Source of the DNA: Algibacter luteus
GTDB taxonomy: Bacteria; Bacteroidota; Bacteroidia; Flavobacteriales; Flavobacteriaceae
Assembly (NCBI RefSeq): GCF_900141715.1
Contig: NZ_FQYK01000009.1
Location: 25,271 to 89,270 of the forward strand
Length of the DNA: 64,000 nucleotides
Reading direction: 5' to 3'
The notes under the pieces: generated by a model
The model's input: only the letters and a program-made list of their open reading frames with translations
Database searches by the model: none
What the model was told of the DNA's origin: nothing
Part shown: positions 35,863 through 44,552 of the stretch, one piece after another
How the letters are laid out: every line of letters starts with the position of its first letter
Numbering within the stretch: the stretch's first letter is position 1
Made by a program: the position numbers and the translations under genes

Positions 35863-36893
35863 GTATTCAAAAGTTAATAAGGCCAACAATAAAGGCACTC
35901 AAACCGTATTCATCTGCGAGAGATGAATTTCAAGGTAATAGTGATGATATGGTGTTTTTGGACGCGAATGAAAATCCGTTTGAAAATGGTGTCAATCGTT
36001 ATCCAGACCCGCAACAGCGTTCGGTAAAGTCTTTGCTTTCAGAAATTAAAAATATTCCCGAAAACAATATACTTTTAGGGAATGGAAGTGATGAAGTACT
36101 AGATCTTATTTTTAGAGCGTTCTGTGAGCCTAATCAAGATAACATCATTACTTTACCACCAACCTATGGCATGTACAGTGTTTTGGCCAATATTAATGCA
36201 GTAGAGATTAAAAGTGTTCAATTAGACGATAATTTCCAGCCAAAAGTTGATGAGATTTTAAAGGTGTCAAATGATAATTCGAAATTATTGTTTTTGTGTT
36301 CACCTAATAATCCAACAGGCAATAGTTTTGAGGCTAAATCAATTGAAGAATTAATTAAAAAATTTCAAGGTATCGTTGTGATTGACGAAGCCTATATCGA
36401 TTTTTCAAATGAAGAAAGCTGGATAAGTAAATTGAGTGAGTTTCCTAATTTAATTGTGACGCAAACGCTTTCAAAAGCCTACGGAATGGCAGGAATCCGA
36501 TTGGGTATATGTTATGCATCAAGTGAAATAATATCGGTTTTAAATAGAATTAAGCCGCCTTATAACGTTAATGAGTTAACACAACAACGTGCAATTCAGC
36601 AATTAAAATTAAACGACTTGACTAAAAAACAAGTTGAAGATATATTAACTGAGCGCAAGAATTTAATCAATCAGTTAAATACAGTAAGTTATATCTCGAA
36701 AATATACCCAACCGATGCTAATTTTGTATTAGTTGAAGTTGATGATGCCACAAAGCGTTATAACCAACTTATCGAGAAAGGTATTGTAATTAGGAACAGA
36801 ACAACTCAACCGGGTTGCAAAAACTGTTTACGACTTACGGTCGGGACTACTTTTGAGAATAAGCAACTAATAAAAGTAATGAAAGAAATATAG
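35859..36893 (+). CDS. hisC: Histidinol-phosphate aminotransferase
   Basis: 344 residues. A class I/II PLP aminotransferase that makes histidinol phosphate from imidazole acetol phosphate. Seen: LDANENPFENGVNRYPDPQ at the substrate end, LGNGSDEVLDL, CSPNNPTGN, VIDEAYIDF and TLSKAYGMAGIRLG with the PLP Lys. The ATG overlaps the hisD stop (ATGA). A 48-base spacer with a weak inverted repeat separates it from hisB. Confidence 0.95.
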   Translation: MSIQKLIRPTIKALKPYSSARDEFQGNSDDMVFLDANENPFENGVNRYPDPQQRSVKSLLSEIKNIPENNILLGNGSDEVLDLIFRAFCEPNQDNIITLPPTYGMYSVLANINAVEIKSVQLDDNFQPKVDEILKVSNDNSKLLFLCSPNNPTGNSFEAKSIEELIKKFQGIVVIDEAYIDFSNEESWISKLSEFPNLIVTQTLSKAYGMAGIRLGICYASSEIISVLNRIKPPYNVNELTQQRAIQQLKLNDLTKKQVEDILTERKNLINQLNTVSYISKIYPTDANFVLVEVDDATKRYNQLIEKGIVIRNRTTQPGCKNCLRLTVGTTFENKQLIKVMKEI

Positions 36894-36941
36894 TTATTGC
36901 CTTTCGCTCATAACCAAATGTCAATAGCTAAAAGCTAGATT

Positions 36942-38078
36942 ATGAAAAAAGTACTATTTATAGACCGAGACGGAACATTAGTGTTAGAGCCGCCAGTAGA
37001 TTATCAATTAGATAGTTTAGAGAAGTTAGAGTTCTATCCAAAAGTATTTCAATACATGGCTAAAATTGCCAATGAACTGGATTTTGAATTGGTAATGGTT
37101 ACCAATCAAGATGGGTTGGGTACGGATTCTTTCCCAGAAGACACCTTTTGGCCCGCTCAAAATAAAATTATTAATGCTTTTGAAAAGGAAGGTGTGAAGT
37201 TTCAAGCAATTCATATAGATAAAACTTTTCCGCATGAAAATGCTGAAACTCGTAAACCTAGAACTGGCTTATTAACCAAGTACTTTTCTGAAGATTATGA
37301 CTTAGCAAATTCTTTTGTTTTAGGGGATAGAATCACCGACATGGAACTAGCAAAAAATTTAGGAGCTAAGGGTATTTATTTATCTGAGGACCCTGAATTA
37401 GGAGCTGATGAAATTGAAACTTCGAAACAAGAAATTTTAGATGTTATAGCCTTAACAAGTACAGATTGGGCAGAAATTTATGAGTTTTTAAAACTTAAAG
37501 ATAGAGTTGAAGAGATTACTCGTAACACTAATGAAACACAGATATATATAAAACTAAATTTAGATGGTTCTGGCCAGAACGATATTAATACAGGTCTGTC
37601 GTTTTTCGATCATATGTTAGATCAAATTGGGAGACATGGTGCTATGGATTTAACGATCAAGGTAAATGGCGATTTAGAAGTTGATGAACACCATACCATA
37701 GAAGATACTATGATAGCTTTAGGTGAATTATTCAACAAAGCATTAGGTAATAAACTCGGGATTGAACGTTATGGTTTCTGCTTGCCTATGGACGATTGTT
37801 TAGCACAAGTTGCTGTAGATTTTGGAGGAAGAAACTGGCTAGAATGGGATGCTGAGTTTAAACGTGAAAAAATCGGTGATATGCCAACAGAAATGTTTTA
37901 TCATTTATTTAAATCGTTTACTGATGGAGCCAAATGTAATTTAAACATAAAGGCTGAAGGTGTAAACGAACATCATAAAATAGAAGGGATTTTTAAAGCA
38001 TTTGCAAAAGCAATGAAAATGGCTGTAAAAAGAGATGCTAATAAGATGTTTTTGCCATCAACAAAAGGAATGTTATAA
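36942..38078 (+). CDS. hisB: Bifunctional histidinol-phosphatase / imidazoleglycerol-phosphate dehydratase
   Basis: 378 residues, the fused form. The N-terminal HAD phosphatase (about 1-165) has FIDRDGTLV with the two catalytic Asp and [14 protein letters not shown]. The C-terminal dehydratase (about 185-378) has [21 protein letters not shown] and [13 protein letters not shown], the manganese-binding His motifs. It covers the seventh-type dehydration step and the histidinol phosphate phosphatase step. Confidence 0.95.
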   Translation: MKKVLFIDRDGTLVLEPPVDYQLDSLEKLEFYPKVFQYMAKIANELDFELVMVTNQDGLGTDSFPEDTFWPAQNKIINAFEKEGVKFQAIHIDKTFPHENAETRKPRTGLLTKYFSEDYDLANSFVLGDRITDMELAKNLGAKGIYLSEDPELGADEIETSKQEILDVIALTSTDWAEIYEFLKLKDRVEEITRNTNETQIYIKLNLDGSGQNDINTGLSFFDHMLDQIGRHGAMDLTIKVNGDLEVDEHHTIEDTMIALGELFNKALGNKLGIERYGFCLPMDDCLAQVAVDFGGRNWLEWDAEFKREKIGDMPTEMFYHLFKSFTDGAKCNLNIKAEGVNEHHKIEGIFKAFAKAMKMAVKRDANKMFLPSTKGML

Positions 38079-38105
38079 ATAAAGGCCATAGTTAAAAGCT
38101 TAAGA

Positions 38106-38687
38106 ATGAAATTAATTATTATAAATTATGGCGCTGGTAACATTAAAAGCATTCAATTTGCTTTTAGACGTTTGGGTGTAGAGGCTATTTTGTCAAGTAA
38201 TCCTGATGAAATTAAAAGCGCGGATAAAATTATATTCCCTGGTGTTGGAGAAGCAAGTTCAGCAATGAAAATGCTCAAGGAAAGTGGCTTAGATACGTTG
38301 ATTCCAACTTTAAAACAACCTGTTTTGGGTATATGTTTAGGCATGCAATTGCTTTGTAAGTCTACTGAAGAAGGGAATACCAAAGGTATTGGTATCTTTC
38401 AAACAGATGTGAAACGATTTGCAAATGATGTGAAAGTGCCTCAAATGGGATGGAATGTTATAAAAGACTTGAAGTCTGATTTATTCAAAGGCATTAAAGA
38501 AAACGAATATATGTATTTAGTGCACAGTTATTATGCTGAACATTGCAATGAAACCATTGCGAAAACAGATTACGGTATTAATTATGCATCGGCATTACAA
38601 CATGAAAATTTTTACGGGGTTCAATTTCACCCTGAAAAAAGTAGTACAGCAGGAGCTAAAATATTACAGAACTTTTTAGAATTATAA
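38106..38687 (+). CDS. hisH: Imidazole glycerol phosphate synthase, glutaminase subunit
   Basis: 193 residues. It hydrolyses glutamine and channels ammonia to HisF. The class I amidotransferase nucleophile Cys is in [10 protein letters not shown] (about residue 77), and the His-x-Glu pair is in VQFHPEKSS near the C-terminus. [11 protein letters not shown] is the typical N-terminus. It ends one base before hisA. Confidence 0.95.
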   Translation: MKLIIINYGAGNIKSIQFAFRRLGVEAILSSNPDEIKSADKIIFPGVGEASSAMKMLKESGLDTLIPTLKQPVLGICLGMQLLCKSTEEGNTKGIGIFQTDVKRFANDVKVPQMGWNVIKDLKSDLFKGIKENEYMYLVHSYYAEHCNETIAKTDYGINYASALQHENFYGVQFHPEKSSTAGAKILQNFLEL

Positions 38688-38688
38688 G

Positions 38689-39423
38689 ATGAGAATAATA
38701 CCAGCAATAGATATTATAGACGGAAAATGTGTTAGATTAACTAAAGGTGATTATGATACTAAAAAAGTATATAATGAAAACCCGTTAGAAGTGGCCAAAA
38801 TGTTCGAGGCTTCAGGTATTGAGTATTTGCATTTGGTAGACTTAGATGGTGCCAAAGCACAACATATAGTCAATTATAAAGTACTTGAACAAATCGCTTC
38901 AAAAACGAAATTAAAAATAGATTTTGGAGGCGGATTAAAAACCAACGAAGATTTGCATATAGCATTCAATTCTGGAGCAAGACAAATTACTGGGGGTAGT
39001 ATTGCAGTAAAAGACCCTGAAACCTTTGAAGGCTGGATTAATAAATATGGTAGTGAAAAAATCATTCTTGGTGCCGATAGTAACAACGGAAAGATAGCCA
39101 TTAGCGGTTGGTTAGAAGATAGTGTAGAAGAGGTTATTCCGTTTATAAAAGCCTACCAAAAAAAGAGTATCAAATATGTAATTTGTACCGATATCTCTAA
39201 AGATGGTATGCTTGAAGGTCCTTCATTTGATTTGTATAAAAAAATTATTGAGGAGTGTTCAAATAGTAGTAGCGGTCAATCCATAAAATTAATTGCCTCT
39301 GGTGGTATTTCAGAAATTGATGAATTACCTAATTTACAGGCCTTAGGTTGCGAAGGTGTTATAATTGGAAAGGCTATTTATGAGAACAGAATTAGTCTTC
39401 ATCAACTTGAAAAATTCGTATAA
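38689..39423 (+). CDS. hisA: ProFAR isomerase
   Basis: 244 residues, a TIM barrel that opens the ribose ring of ProFAR to give PRFAR. The general acid/base Asp residues are in [14 protein letters not shown] (first strand) and [16 protein letters not shown] (fifth to sixth strand). LDFGGG-type and [11 protein letters not shown] phosphate loops are present. It overlaps hisF by one base (TAATG at 39420-39424). Confidence 0.95.
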   Translation: MRIIPAIDIIDGKCVRLTKGDYDTKKVYNENPLEVAKMFEASGIEYLHLVDLDGAKAQHIVNYKVLEQIASKTKLKIDFGGGLKTNEDLHIAFNSGARQITGGSIAVKDPETFEGWINKYGSEKIILGADSNNGKIAISGWLEDSVEEVIPFIKAYQKKSIKYVICTDISKDGMLEGPSFDLYKKIIEECSNSSSGQSIKLIASGGISEIDELPNLQALGCEGVIIGKAIYENRISLHQLEKFV

Positions 39424-40178
39424 TGCTAACAAAAAGAATCATTCCATGTTTAGATATTAAAAACGGACGCACAGTTAAAGGTGTTAATTTTGTGGATTTA
39501 AGAGATGCAGGAGACCCTGTAGAGCTCGCAAAACAATATGCCGATTATGGTGCAGATGAGCTTGTGTTTTTGGATATCTCTGCAACTTTAGAAGGACGAG
39601 CCACAACTTTAGATATGGTGTTGCATGTAGCAGAACAAGTAAATATACCATTTACTGTGGGCGGTGGAATATCTTCGGTTGAAGATGTTGATGCGCTCTT
39701 ACAATGCGGTGCCGATAAAGTGTCTATAAACTCATCCGCAGTAAAACGTCCTGAGTTAGTTAATGAATTGGCAGATAAGTTTGGAAGTCAGTGTGTGGTA
39801 GTTGCTATTGATGCTAAAAAGATTGGAGACCATTGGAAAGTGCATTTGGCTGGTGGAAGTATTCCAACAGAAATCGATTTATTTGAATGGGCAAAAGAAG
39901 TGGAAGCTCGTGGTGCTGGTGAAATATTATTTACATCCATGAATCATGATGGTACAAAAAATGGGTTTGCAAACGAAGCTTTGGCTAAATTATCGAGCGA
40001 ATTAAATATTCCAATAATTGCATCTGGAGGCGCCGGTAATATTCAGCATTTTATTGACACTTTTAAAGAAGGGAAATCTGATGCGGCTTTGGCAGCAAGT
40101 GTTTTTCATTTTGGTGAAATTCCTATTCCAGTTCTGAAGAAAGCATTAAAAGAAAATAATATAGAAGTGCGTTTATAA
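39423..40178 (+). CDS. hisF: Imidazole glycerol phosphate synthase, cyclase subunit
   Basis: 251 residues, a TIM barrel paralogous to HisA. It joins ammonia from HisH to PRFAR to make imidazole glycerol phosphate and AICAR. Seen: [59 protein letters not shown] with the catalytic Asp, and [11 protein letters not shown]. It is separated from hisIE by 51 bases containing a strong hairpin. Confidence 0.95.
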   Translation: MLTKRIIPCLDIKNGRTVKGVNFVDLRDAGDPVELAKQYADYGADELVFLDISATLEGRATTLDMVLHVAEQVNIPFTVGGGISSVEDVDALLQCGADKVSINSSAVKRPELVNELADKFGSQCVVVAIDAKKIGDHWKVHLAGGSIPTEIDLFEWAKEVEARGAGEILFTSMNHDGTKNGFANEALAKLSSELNIPIIASGGAGNIQHFIDTFKEGKSDAALAASVFHFGEIPIPVLKKALKENNIEVRL

Positions 40179-40194
40179 AACGTGCTAGAGTAAT

Positions 40195-40211
40195 GCCGAA
40201 AGTGTTTCGGC
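40195..40211 (+). other. Strong small hairpin between hisF and hisIE
   Basis: GCCGAAA-GTG-TTTCGGC is a perfect 7-bp stem with a 3-base loop. No T run follows, so it is not an intrinsic terminator. It could mark mRNA processing or stability. Confidence 0.5.
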
Positions 40212-40229
40212 TTCATACAACATAAGATT

Positions 40230-40823
40230 ATGAAAATAAAATACGACTCAAACGGATTAGTGCCTGCCATTATTCAAGATGCGACTACTAAAAATGTGTT
40301 GATGTTAGGCTATATGAATGAAGAGGCTTATCAAAAAACAATAGAAACCAAACAAGTCACTTTTTTTAGTAGATCAAAACAACGTTTATGGACAAAAGGC
40401 GAAGAAAGTGGTAATGTCTTAAACTTGGTTGATGTAAAAAACGATTGCGATAATGATACGTTGCTCATTCAGGTAAATCCTGTTGGTCCAACATGCCATA
40501 AAGGAACAGACAACTGTTGGGGTGAAGCAAATGAATCGTCTTATGGTTTCTTTACTACCTTAGAAAATGTGATTACCGAACGTGTTGCCAATAAAGACAC
40601 TAACAAATCTTATGTAGCTAGTTTATTTTCAAAAGGCATCAATAAAGTAGCCCAAAAAGTAGGAGAGGAGGCTGTAGAAACTGTTATAGAAGCTATGGAT
40701 AATAATGATGAACTCTTTTTATATGAATCTACAGATTTATTATTTCACTATTTAATGTTGCTTCAGGCAAAAGGGTTTACTTTAAAAGATATTGAGGCAG
40801 AATTAAAATCAAGACACAAATAA
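40230..40823 (+). CDS. hisI: Bifunctional phosphoribosyl-AMP cyclohydrolase / phosphoribosyl-ATP pyrophosphatase
   Basis: 197 residues, the HisIE fusion catalysing steps two and three of the pathway. The cyclohydrolase half (about 1-110) has LWTKGEESGN, DCDNDTLL and GPTCHKGTDNCW with zinc-binding Cys residues. The pyrophosphatase half (about 110-197) has LFSKGINKVAQKVGEEAVETV. It is the last gene of the operon before a bidirectional terminator. Confidence 0.95.
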   Translation: MKIKYDSNGLVPAIIQDATTKNVLMLGYMNEEAYQKTIETKQVTFFSRSKQRLWTKGEESGNVLNLVDVKNDCDNDTLLIQVNPVGPTCHKGTDNCWGEANESSYGFFTTLENVITERVANKDTNKSYVASLFSKGINKVAQKVGEEAVETVIEAMDNNDELFLYESTDLLFHYLMLLQAKGFTLKDIEAELKSRHK

Positions 40824-40828
40824 AAATT

Positions 40829-40865
40829 AAAAAAGGCGTTAGAAATTAAACTAATGCCTTTTTTA
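40829..40865. terminator. Bidirectional rho-independent terminator after hisIE
   Basis: AAAAAGGCGTTAG pairs with CTAATGCCTTTTT with one G-U pair, loop of about 8 bases, A and T tracts on both sides. It separates the his operon from the convergent membrane protein gene. Confidence 0.88.
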
Positions 40866-40883
40866 ATCACCTGTTTTTTTTGT

Positions 40884-41303
40884 TTATGATAGCCATCCTT
40901 TAGCTTCAGACATTCTAGAAAACCACACAAAAAGGAAGGCAAATACAATTATCATAATGGTCATACCTAAACTGGATGCGTAGCCATTAATTAAAAGGTA
41001 GCCCATCTGTATAATAACTGCAATTAAAGAAAGTAGCCATAACTTAGACGACCAAGATTTTCTGAGTAATAATCCAATAGCGGCTAAAGCACCAGAAAAA
41101 ACGGCTATAGCAAAAGCAGCGGTAACCCACATGGGCATATTAGCGGCAATTTCTAGTTGTTCTGCTGTATACATCGCGCGGTAGCTTTCCGTATTGTAAG
41201 CTTGTTGTAAATAGGCATTGACACCCATGCCATTCCAAATAAGGGCTATAATGCTTATAATCCAGAACCAAATTGGTGGTTTGTTAGTTAAAACATTTGT
41301 CAT
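40884..41303 (-). CDS. Integral membrane protein of unknown function (four helices)
   Basis: 139 residues with four hydrophobic segments near 12-30, 60-80, 86-105 and 112-130. A soluble loop after helix 1 holds AYNTESYRAMYTAEQLE, and GALAAIGLLLRKSWSSKLW lies between helices 2 and 3. I have seen similar short proteins in many Flavobacteriia but know of no function. It stands alone, convergent with the his operon and divergent from the TruA-like gene. Confidence 0.65.
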   Translation of the reverse strand: MTNVLTNKPPIWFWIISIIALIWNGMGVNAYLQQAYNTESYRAMYTAEQLEIAANMPMWVTAAFAIAVFSGALAAIGLLLRKSWSSKLWLLSLIAVIIQMGYLLINGYASSLGMTIMIIVFAFLFVWFSRMSEAKGWLS

Positions 41304-41399
41304 AATTTTAAGTTTTTAGTTAGTTTATAAGCTACAATTTATAATTTTTTTGCCACAAATAATAAATTAAAGTAATTTCCCAGCCTTTAAAAATTCGAA

Positions 41400-42176
41400 A
41401 TGAAGAAATATTTCTACGTCATTACCATTCAATATTTAGGGTATCGATTTCACGGTTGGCAAAAGCAACCTGATGTAAAAACCTTGCATTTAATGGTAGA
41501 TAGAACCTTAAATTATATACTTGAAGGTAAATATTTCAAAAGTTTAAGTTCGGGACGAACTGATGCAATGGTTTCTGCTGAAAATGCAGCTTTCGAATTG
41601 TTTTTAAAAGAACCATTAGAAGACCAAAATGCGTTTCTGGAATTATTTAATTATAATCTGCCACAAGATATTCGTGCCTTAAGTATCAAAGAAGTAGATG
41701 CTAAATTCAACATCATAAATAATTCAAAAATTAAAGAATACCTTTATTTGTTTACCTATGGTGATAAATGTCACCCCTTTTGTGCACCAATCATGACAAC
41801 CATTCTGGATGATTTAGATATTGAACTCATGAAACATGGCGCTAAACTATTTGAAGGTGAACATTTTTTAAAGTCCTATTGTTTTAAACCAACCGATAAT
41901 GGTATTTATACTAGAACCATCATAACTTGTGAAATTGAAGAGAACACGATTTATACTGCCAATTACTTTCCGAAACAATCATATATTCTAAGAGTTAAGA
42001 GCGAAGGATTTATGAGAAATCAAATTAGATTAATGATGGGAACACTCATCGATTTAGGAAAAGGCAAACTAACTTTAGACGATATTCGTAATAGCTTGTT
42101 GCCGGAAAGCGCAGTAAAAATGGACTATATAGCGCCAGCCTCTGGCTTAATTCTTAATAAAATAGACTTCCTTTAA
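41400..42176 (+). CDS. Divergent TruA-family pseudouridine synthase
   Basis: 258 residues. It has the TruA fold signature: YLGYRFHGWQKQP near the start, catalytic Asp in LSSGRTDAMVSAENAAFEL, and a C-terminal VKSEGFMRNQIRLMMGTLIDLGKGK. Classical TruA has GRTDAGVHA after the catalytic Asp; here it is GRTDAMVSA, with Gly and His replaced. The catalytic Asp is retained, so an active enzyme with different target RNA is possible. It is probably a second TruA paralogue of this phylum, with a canonical truA elsewhere. Confidence 0.75.
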   Translation: MKKYFYVITIQYLGYRFHGWQKQPDVKTLHLMVDRTLNYILEGKYFKSLSSGRTDAMVSAENAAFELFLKEPLEDQNAFLELFNYNLPQDIRALSIKEVDAKFNIINNSKIKEYLYLFTYGDKCHPFCAPIMTTILDDLDIELMKHGAKLFEGEHFLKSYCFKPTDNGIYTRTIITCEIEENTIYTANYFPKQSYILRVKSEGFMRNQIRLMMGTLIDLGKGKLTLDDIRNSLLPESAVKMDYIAPASGLILNKIDFL

Positions 42177-42197
42177 TAAAAAGTAACACCTAATGCT

Positions 42198-42246
42198 GTT
42201 AAATATTTTAACAAACTTATAACATGTTAACATAATTTTATGTTAA
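42198..42246. promoter_or_regulatory. Palindrome cluster upstream of dps (operator candidate)
   Basis: Two perfect inverted repeats: GTTAAA-TAT-TTTAAC at 42198-42212 and TTAACATA-ATTT-TATGTTAA at 42227-42246, with AACATGTT at 42221-42228 between them. They end 95 bases before the dps ATG. dps genes are commonly under oxidative or iron regulators. Confidence 0.45.
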
Positions 42247-42341
42247 TACTTCATGCTCAGGGTTAAAACCTGTTAAAGCACTTGACATTTTTTATATATC
42301 ACCTAGTTTATATAGTGTAATCAATAAAAAAAACACAAAAT

Positions 42342-42848
42342 ATGAACTATTTAAATATGAATGATGAAGATGTACTACCTGTGGTGATGGAACTAAATAT
42401 TTTGTTAGCTGATTACCACGTGTATTACCAAAAATTAAGAAGTAATCATTGGAATGTTAAGGGGAAAAATTTCTTCGACTTACACGAAAAATTTGAAACC
42501 TTATACAATGATGCTAAAGTGAAAATCGATGAAATTGCAGAACGCATTTTAACTTTAAGATTTCACCCCATGAGTAAAATGGAAGATTATCTTAAAACTG
42601 CAACCATCAGTGAAAATCAACCTATTAAATCTGATGAAGACATGGTTAACGATACTTTAAACGACCATAAACTTTTAATTAAGCAAATGGCAAAAGTTAT
42701 TGAAAAAGCTACTGAAATCTCAGACGAAGGAACCATTGATTTAATTGGAGCATATATTAGAGAGTTAGAAAAATCTAGCTGGATGCTCAATGCTTGGACT
42801 AAAAATTCTACAAAAAATATAAGTCCTGAAATGGCAAATGTTAAATAA
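42342..42848 (+). CDS. dps: Dps-family DNA-protecting ferritin-like protein
   Basis: 168 residues. It oxidises and stores iron in a dodecamer and protects DNA in starvation or peroxide stress. The inter-subunit ferroxidase motif is clear: YYQKLRSNHWNVKGKNFFDLHEKFE, split as the His in NHWN and Asp/Glu in DLHEKFE, with YNDAKVKIDEIAERIL after. The N-terminus is short and not Lys-rich, so direct DNA binding is uncertain. It is followed 58 bases later by the mscS gene in the same direction. Confidence 0.93.
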   Translation: MNYLNMNDEDVLPVVMELNILLADYHVYYQKLRSNHWNVKGKNFFDLHEKFETLYNDAKVKIDEIAERILTLRFHPMSKMEDYLKTATISENQPIKSDEDMVNDTLNDHKLLIKQMAKVIEKATEISDEGTIDLIGAYIRELEKSSWMLNAWTKNSTKNISPEMANVK

Positions 42849-42906
42849 TGCTTTTTAATTAAATCGATTAGTTAGAAATATTATTAACCATTAAAGCCAT
42901 AAAAAA

Positions 42907-43809
42907 ATGAAAAATACATTAGGAACAGCATTTAACCAACTTATAGATAAGTTAGAAGGTTGGGTATCTGCAATAATTCAAAACATCCCAAATCTTATTT
43001 TAGCAATATTAGTTATGATAGCCTCATATTTTATTGCTAAATACATCAACAAAATTGTATCTAAATTAGTTGAAAAGCGCGTTAGCCAAAAGTCAATTAG
43101 TAACATGATAGCTAGAATATCTGCAGTTGTAGTCGTTGTAGCTGGATTATTTTTGGCCCTCGGGATTCTAAACCTAAGTAAAATGTTAACCTCTTTATTA
43201 GCCGGTGCTGGTGTAGCAGGTTTAGCCATAGGTTTAGCATTACAAGGAACATTATCTAATACGTTTGCCGGTGTTGTATTATCCTTTAGAAAGAAAATTC
43301 AAATAGGAAACTGGATTGAAACTAATGGATACTCAGGTGAAGTTATAGATATCAATTTGAAAGATTTCACCTTAAAGGAAGCCGATAATAACATGGTAGT
43401 GATACCCAATAAATTAATATTGGAAAATCCTTTAAAAAACTACTCTTTGACTACAAAAATGAGAATCGCTCTTACTTGTGGTGTTGGATATGAATCTGAC
43501 TTAGAAGAAGTAGAAAAATTAACAAAAGAAACCATTGCAAACACATTCGATCAAGTTGAATCGATGGATGATGTTGAGTTTTATTTCACCGAATTTGGCG
43601 ATAGCTCTATCAATTACTTATGCCGCTTCTGGATAGATGCAGAAAGTATGCTTGAGAAATTAAGAGCTAAGAACAAAGCCATTATTGAAATTAAAAAAGC
43701 TTATGATAAGGCTGGAATTAATATTCCTTTCCCTATCAGAACACTTCAATTCGACAATAAATTGAAGTTAGACAAAACATCTATAGACAAGCAATTCTCT
43801 AACAACTAG
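42907..43809 (+). CDS. MscS-family mechanosensitive channel (small form)
   Basis: 300 residues. Three transmembrane helices lie in residues 20-110. The pore helix has the Gly/Ala pattern LLAGAGVAGLAIGLALQG, then the beta domain RKKIQIGNWIETNGYSGEVIDI, and a C-terminal domain with FTEFGDSSINYLCRFWID. It opens on membrane tension to release solutes on hypo-osmotic shock. It lies downstream of dps and upstream of a row of mini-proteins, in what looks like an envelope stress group. A second, longer MscS protein is at 52061. Confidence 0.92.
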   Translation: MKNTLGTAFNQLIDKLEGWVSAIIQNIPNLILAILVMIASYFIAKYINKIVSKLVEKRVSQKSISNMIARISAVVVVVAGLFLALGILNLSKMLTSLLAGAGVAGLAIGLALQGTLSNTFAGVVLSFRKKIQIGNWIETNGYSGEVIDINLKDFTLKEADNNMVVIPNKLILENPLKNYSLTTKMRIALTCGVGYESDLEEVEKLTKETIANTFDQVESMDDVEFYFTEFGDSSINYLCRFWIDAESMLEKLRAKNKAIIEIKKAYDKAGINIPFPIRTLQFDNKLKLDKTSIDKQFSNN

Positions 43810-43847
43810 AGTAGATTTATCATCCTTGATAAATTATTAATTCAAAC

Positions 43848-43861
43848 CTTAAAAATTTAAA
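43848..43861 (+). promoter_or_regulatory. CTTAAAAATTTAAA box, copy 1
   Basis: 14-base A/T box ending 3 bases before the ATG at 43865. Identical boxes lie before two other genes of this cluster. Confidence 0.5.
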
Positions 43862-43864
43862 ACT

Positions 43865-44026
43865 ATGTTACGTTGGACAATCACATTTGTAATAATCGCA
43901 TTAATAGCTGGAGTATTAGGCTTTGGCGGAATAGCAGGAGCATCTGCAGGAATAGCTAAAATATTATTTTTCATATTCCTTGTATTATTTGTGCTCTCAT
44001 TATTAAAAGGATTATTAAAGAAATAA
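43865..44026 (+). CDS. DUF1328-like small membrane protein
   Basis: 53 residues, [18 protein letters not shown] at the N-terminus then [18 protein letters not shown] and a Leu-rich second helix ending in LLKGLLKK. Two transmembrane segments and the W-x-x-x-F start fit the short DUF1328 (YtjA-like) family, which is found in many bacteria near stress genes. Function unknown. It lies between mscS and two tiny lipoprotein genes. Confidence 0.85.
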   Translation: MLRWTITFVIIALIAGVLGFGGIAGASAGIAKILFFIFLVLFVLSLLKGLLKK

Positions 44027-44058
44027 CAAGAAACCACATTAACTTAAAAACTAAAATC

Positions 44059-44220
44059 ATGAAAAAAATCATATTAGCATTAGTCTTTTTATTTTCACTA
44101 TCTGTAGCTTTTACAGGTTGTAGAGAGGAAAAAAGTACAGGAGATAAAATTGAAGAAGCAGTTGAAGAAGTAGGAGATGGTGTAGAAGATGCTGCCGATG
44201 AAATTGAAGACGAGTTTTAA
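44059..44220 (+). CDS. Tiny acidic lipoprotein 1
   Basis: 53 residues. The signal ends SVAFTGC (Cys21), followed by REEKS, a charged Cys-Arg-Glu-Glu start like the surface-export signal of Bacteroidetes lipoproteins. The mature part is about half Asp/Glu (KIEEAVEEVGDGVEDAADE), amphipathic and probably helical. It is a paralogue of the next gene. A degenerate form of the A/T box precedes the ATG (CTTAAAAACTAAAA at 44043). Function unknown. Confidence 0.75.
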   Translation: MKKIILALVFLFSLSVAFTGCREEKSTGDKIEEAVEEVGDGVEDAADEIEDEF

Positions 44221-44247
44221 GAAACAGTTGAAATCTATTTTATTAAC

Positions 44248-44261
44248 CTTAAAAATTTAAA
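44248..44261 (+). promoter_or_regulatory. CTTAAAAATTTAAA box, copy 2
   Basis: Exact copy ending 3 bases before the ATG at 44265. Confidence 0.5.
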
Positions 44262-44264
44262 ACG

Positions 44265-44495
44265 ATGAAAAAATTAGTATTAGTATTAACCATGTTGTTT
44301 GCATTTACAATTGCTTTTACAAGCTGCAGGGACGAAAAGAAAACGCCTGAAGATAAAATTGAAGCGGCAATTGAAGATGTGAAAACAGAGATAAAAGAAA
44401 GCTCTGAAGAGATATCAGATGATGTTGAAGATGCATTAGAAGATGTTGAAGACGAAATTGAAGAAATAAAAGAAGAAGCTAAAAAGGACAAATAA
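44265..44495 (+). CDS. Tiny acidic lipoprotein 2
   Basis: 76 residues. Signal ends IAFTSC (Cys21), then RDEKK, again a charged lipoprotein start. The mature part is a highly charged helix (EEISDDVEDALEDVEDEIEE) with Lys at the C-terminus. It resembles lipoprotein 1 closely in signal and charge pattern but is longer, which suggests duplication. It may bind cations or coat the outer membrane; this is a guess from composition only. Confidence 0.8.
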   Translation: MKKLVLVLTMLFAFTIAFTSCRDEKKTPEDKIEAAIEDVKTEIKESSEEISDDVEDALEDVEDEIEEIKEEAKKDK

Positions 44496-44531
44496 TCCTA
44501 TTTAGATCTAGCCTTAAAACGAATAATTAAT

Positions 44532-44545
44532 CTTAAAAATTTAAA
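44532..44545 (+). promoter_or_regulatory. CTTAAAAATTTAAA box, copy 3
   Basis: Exact copy ending 7 bases before the ATG at 44553. Confidence 0.5.
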
Positions 44546-44552
44546 TAAAAAA

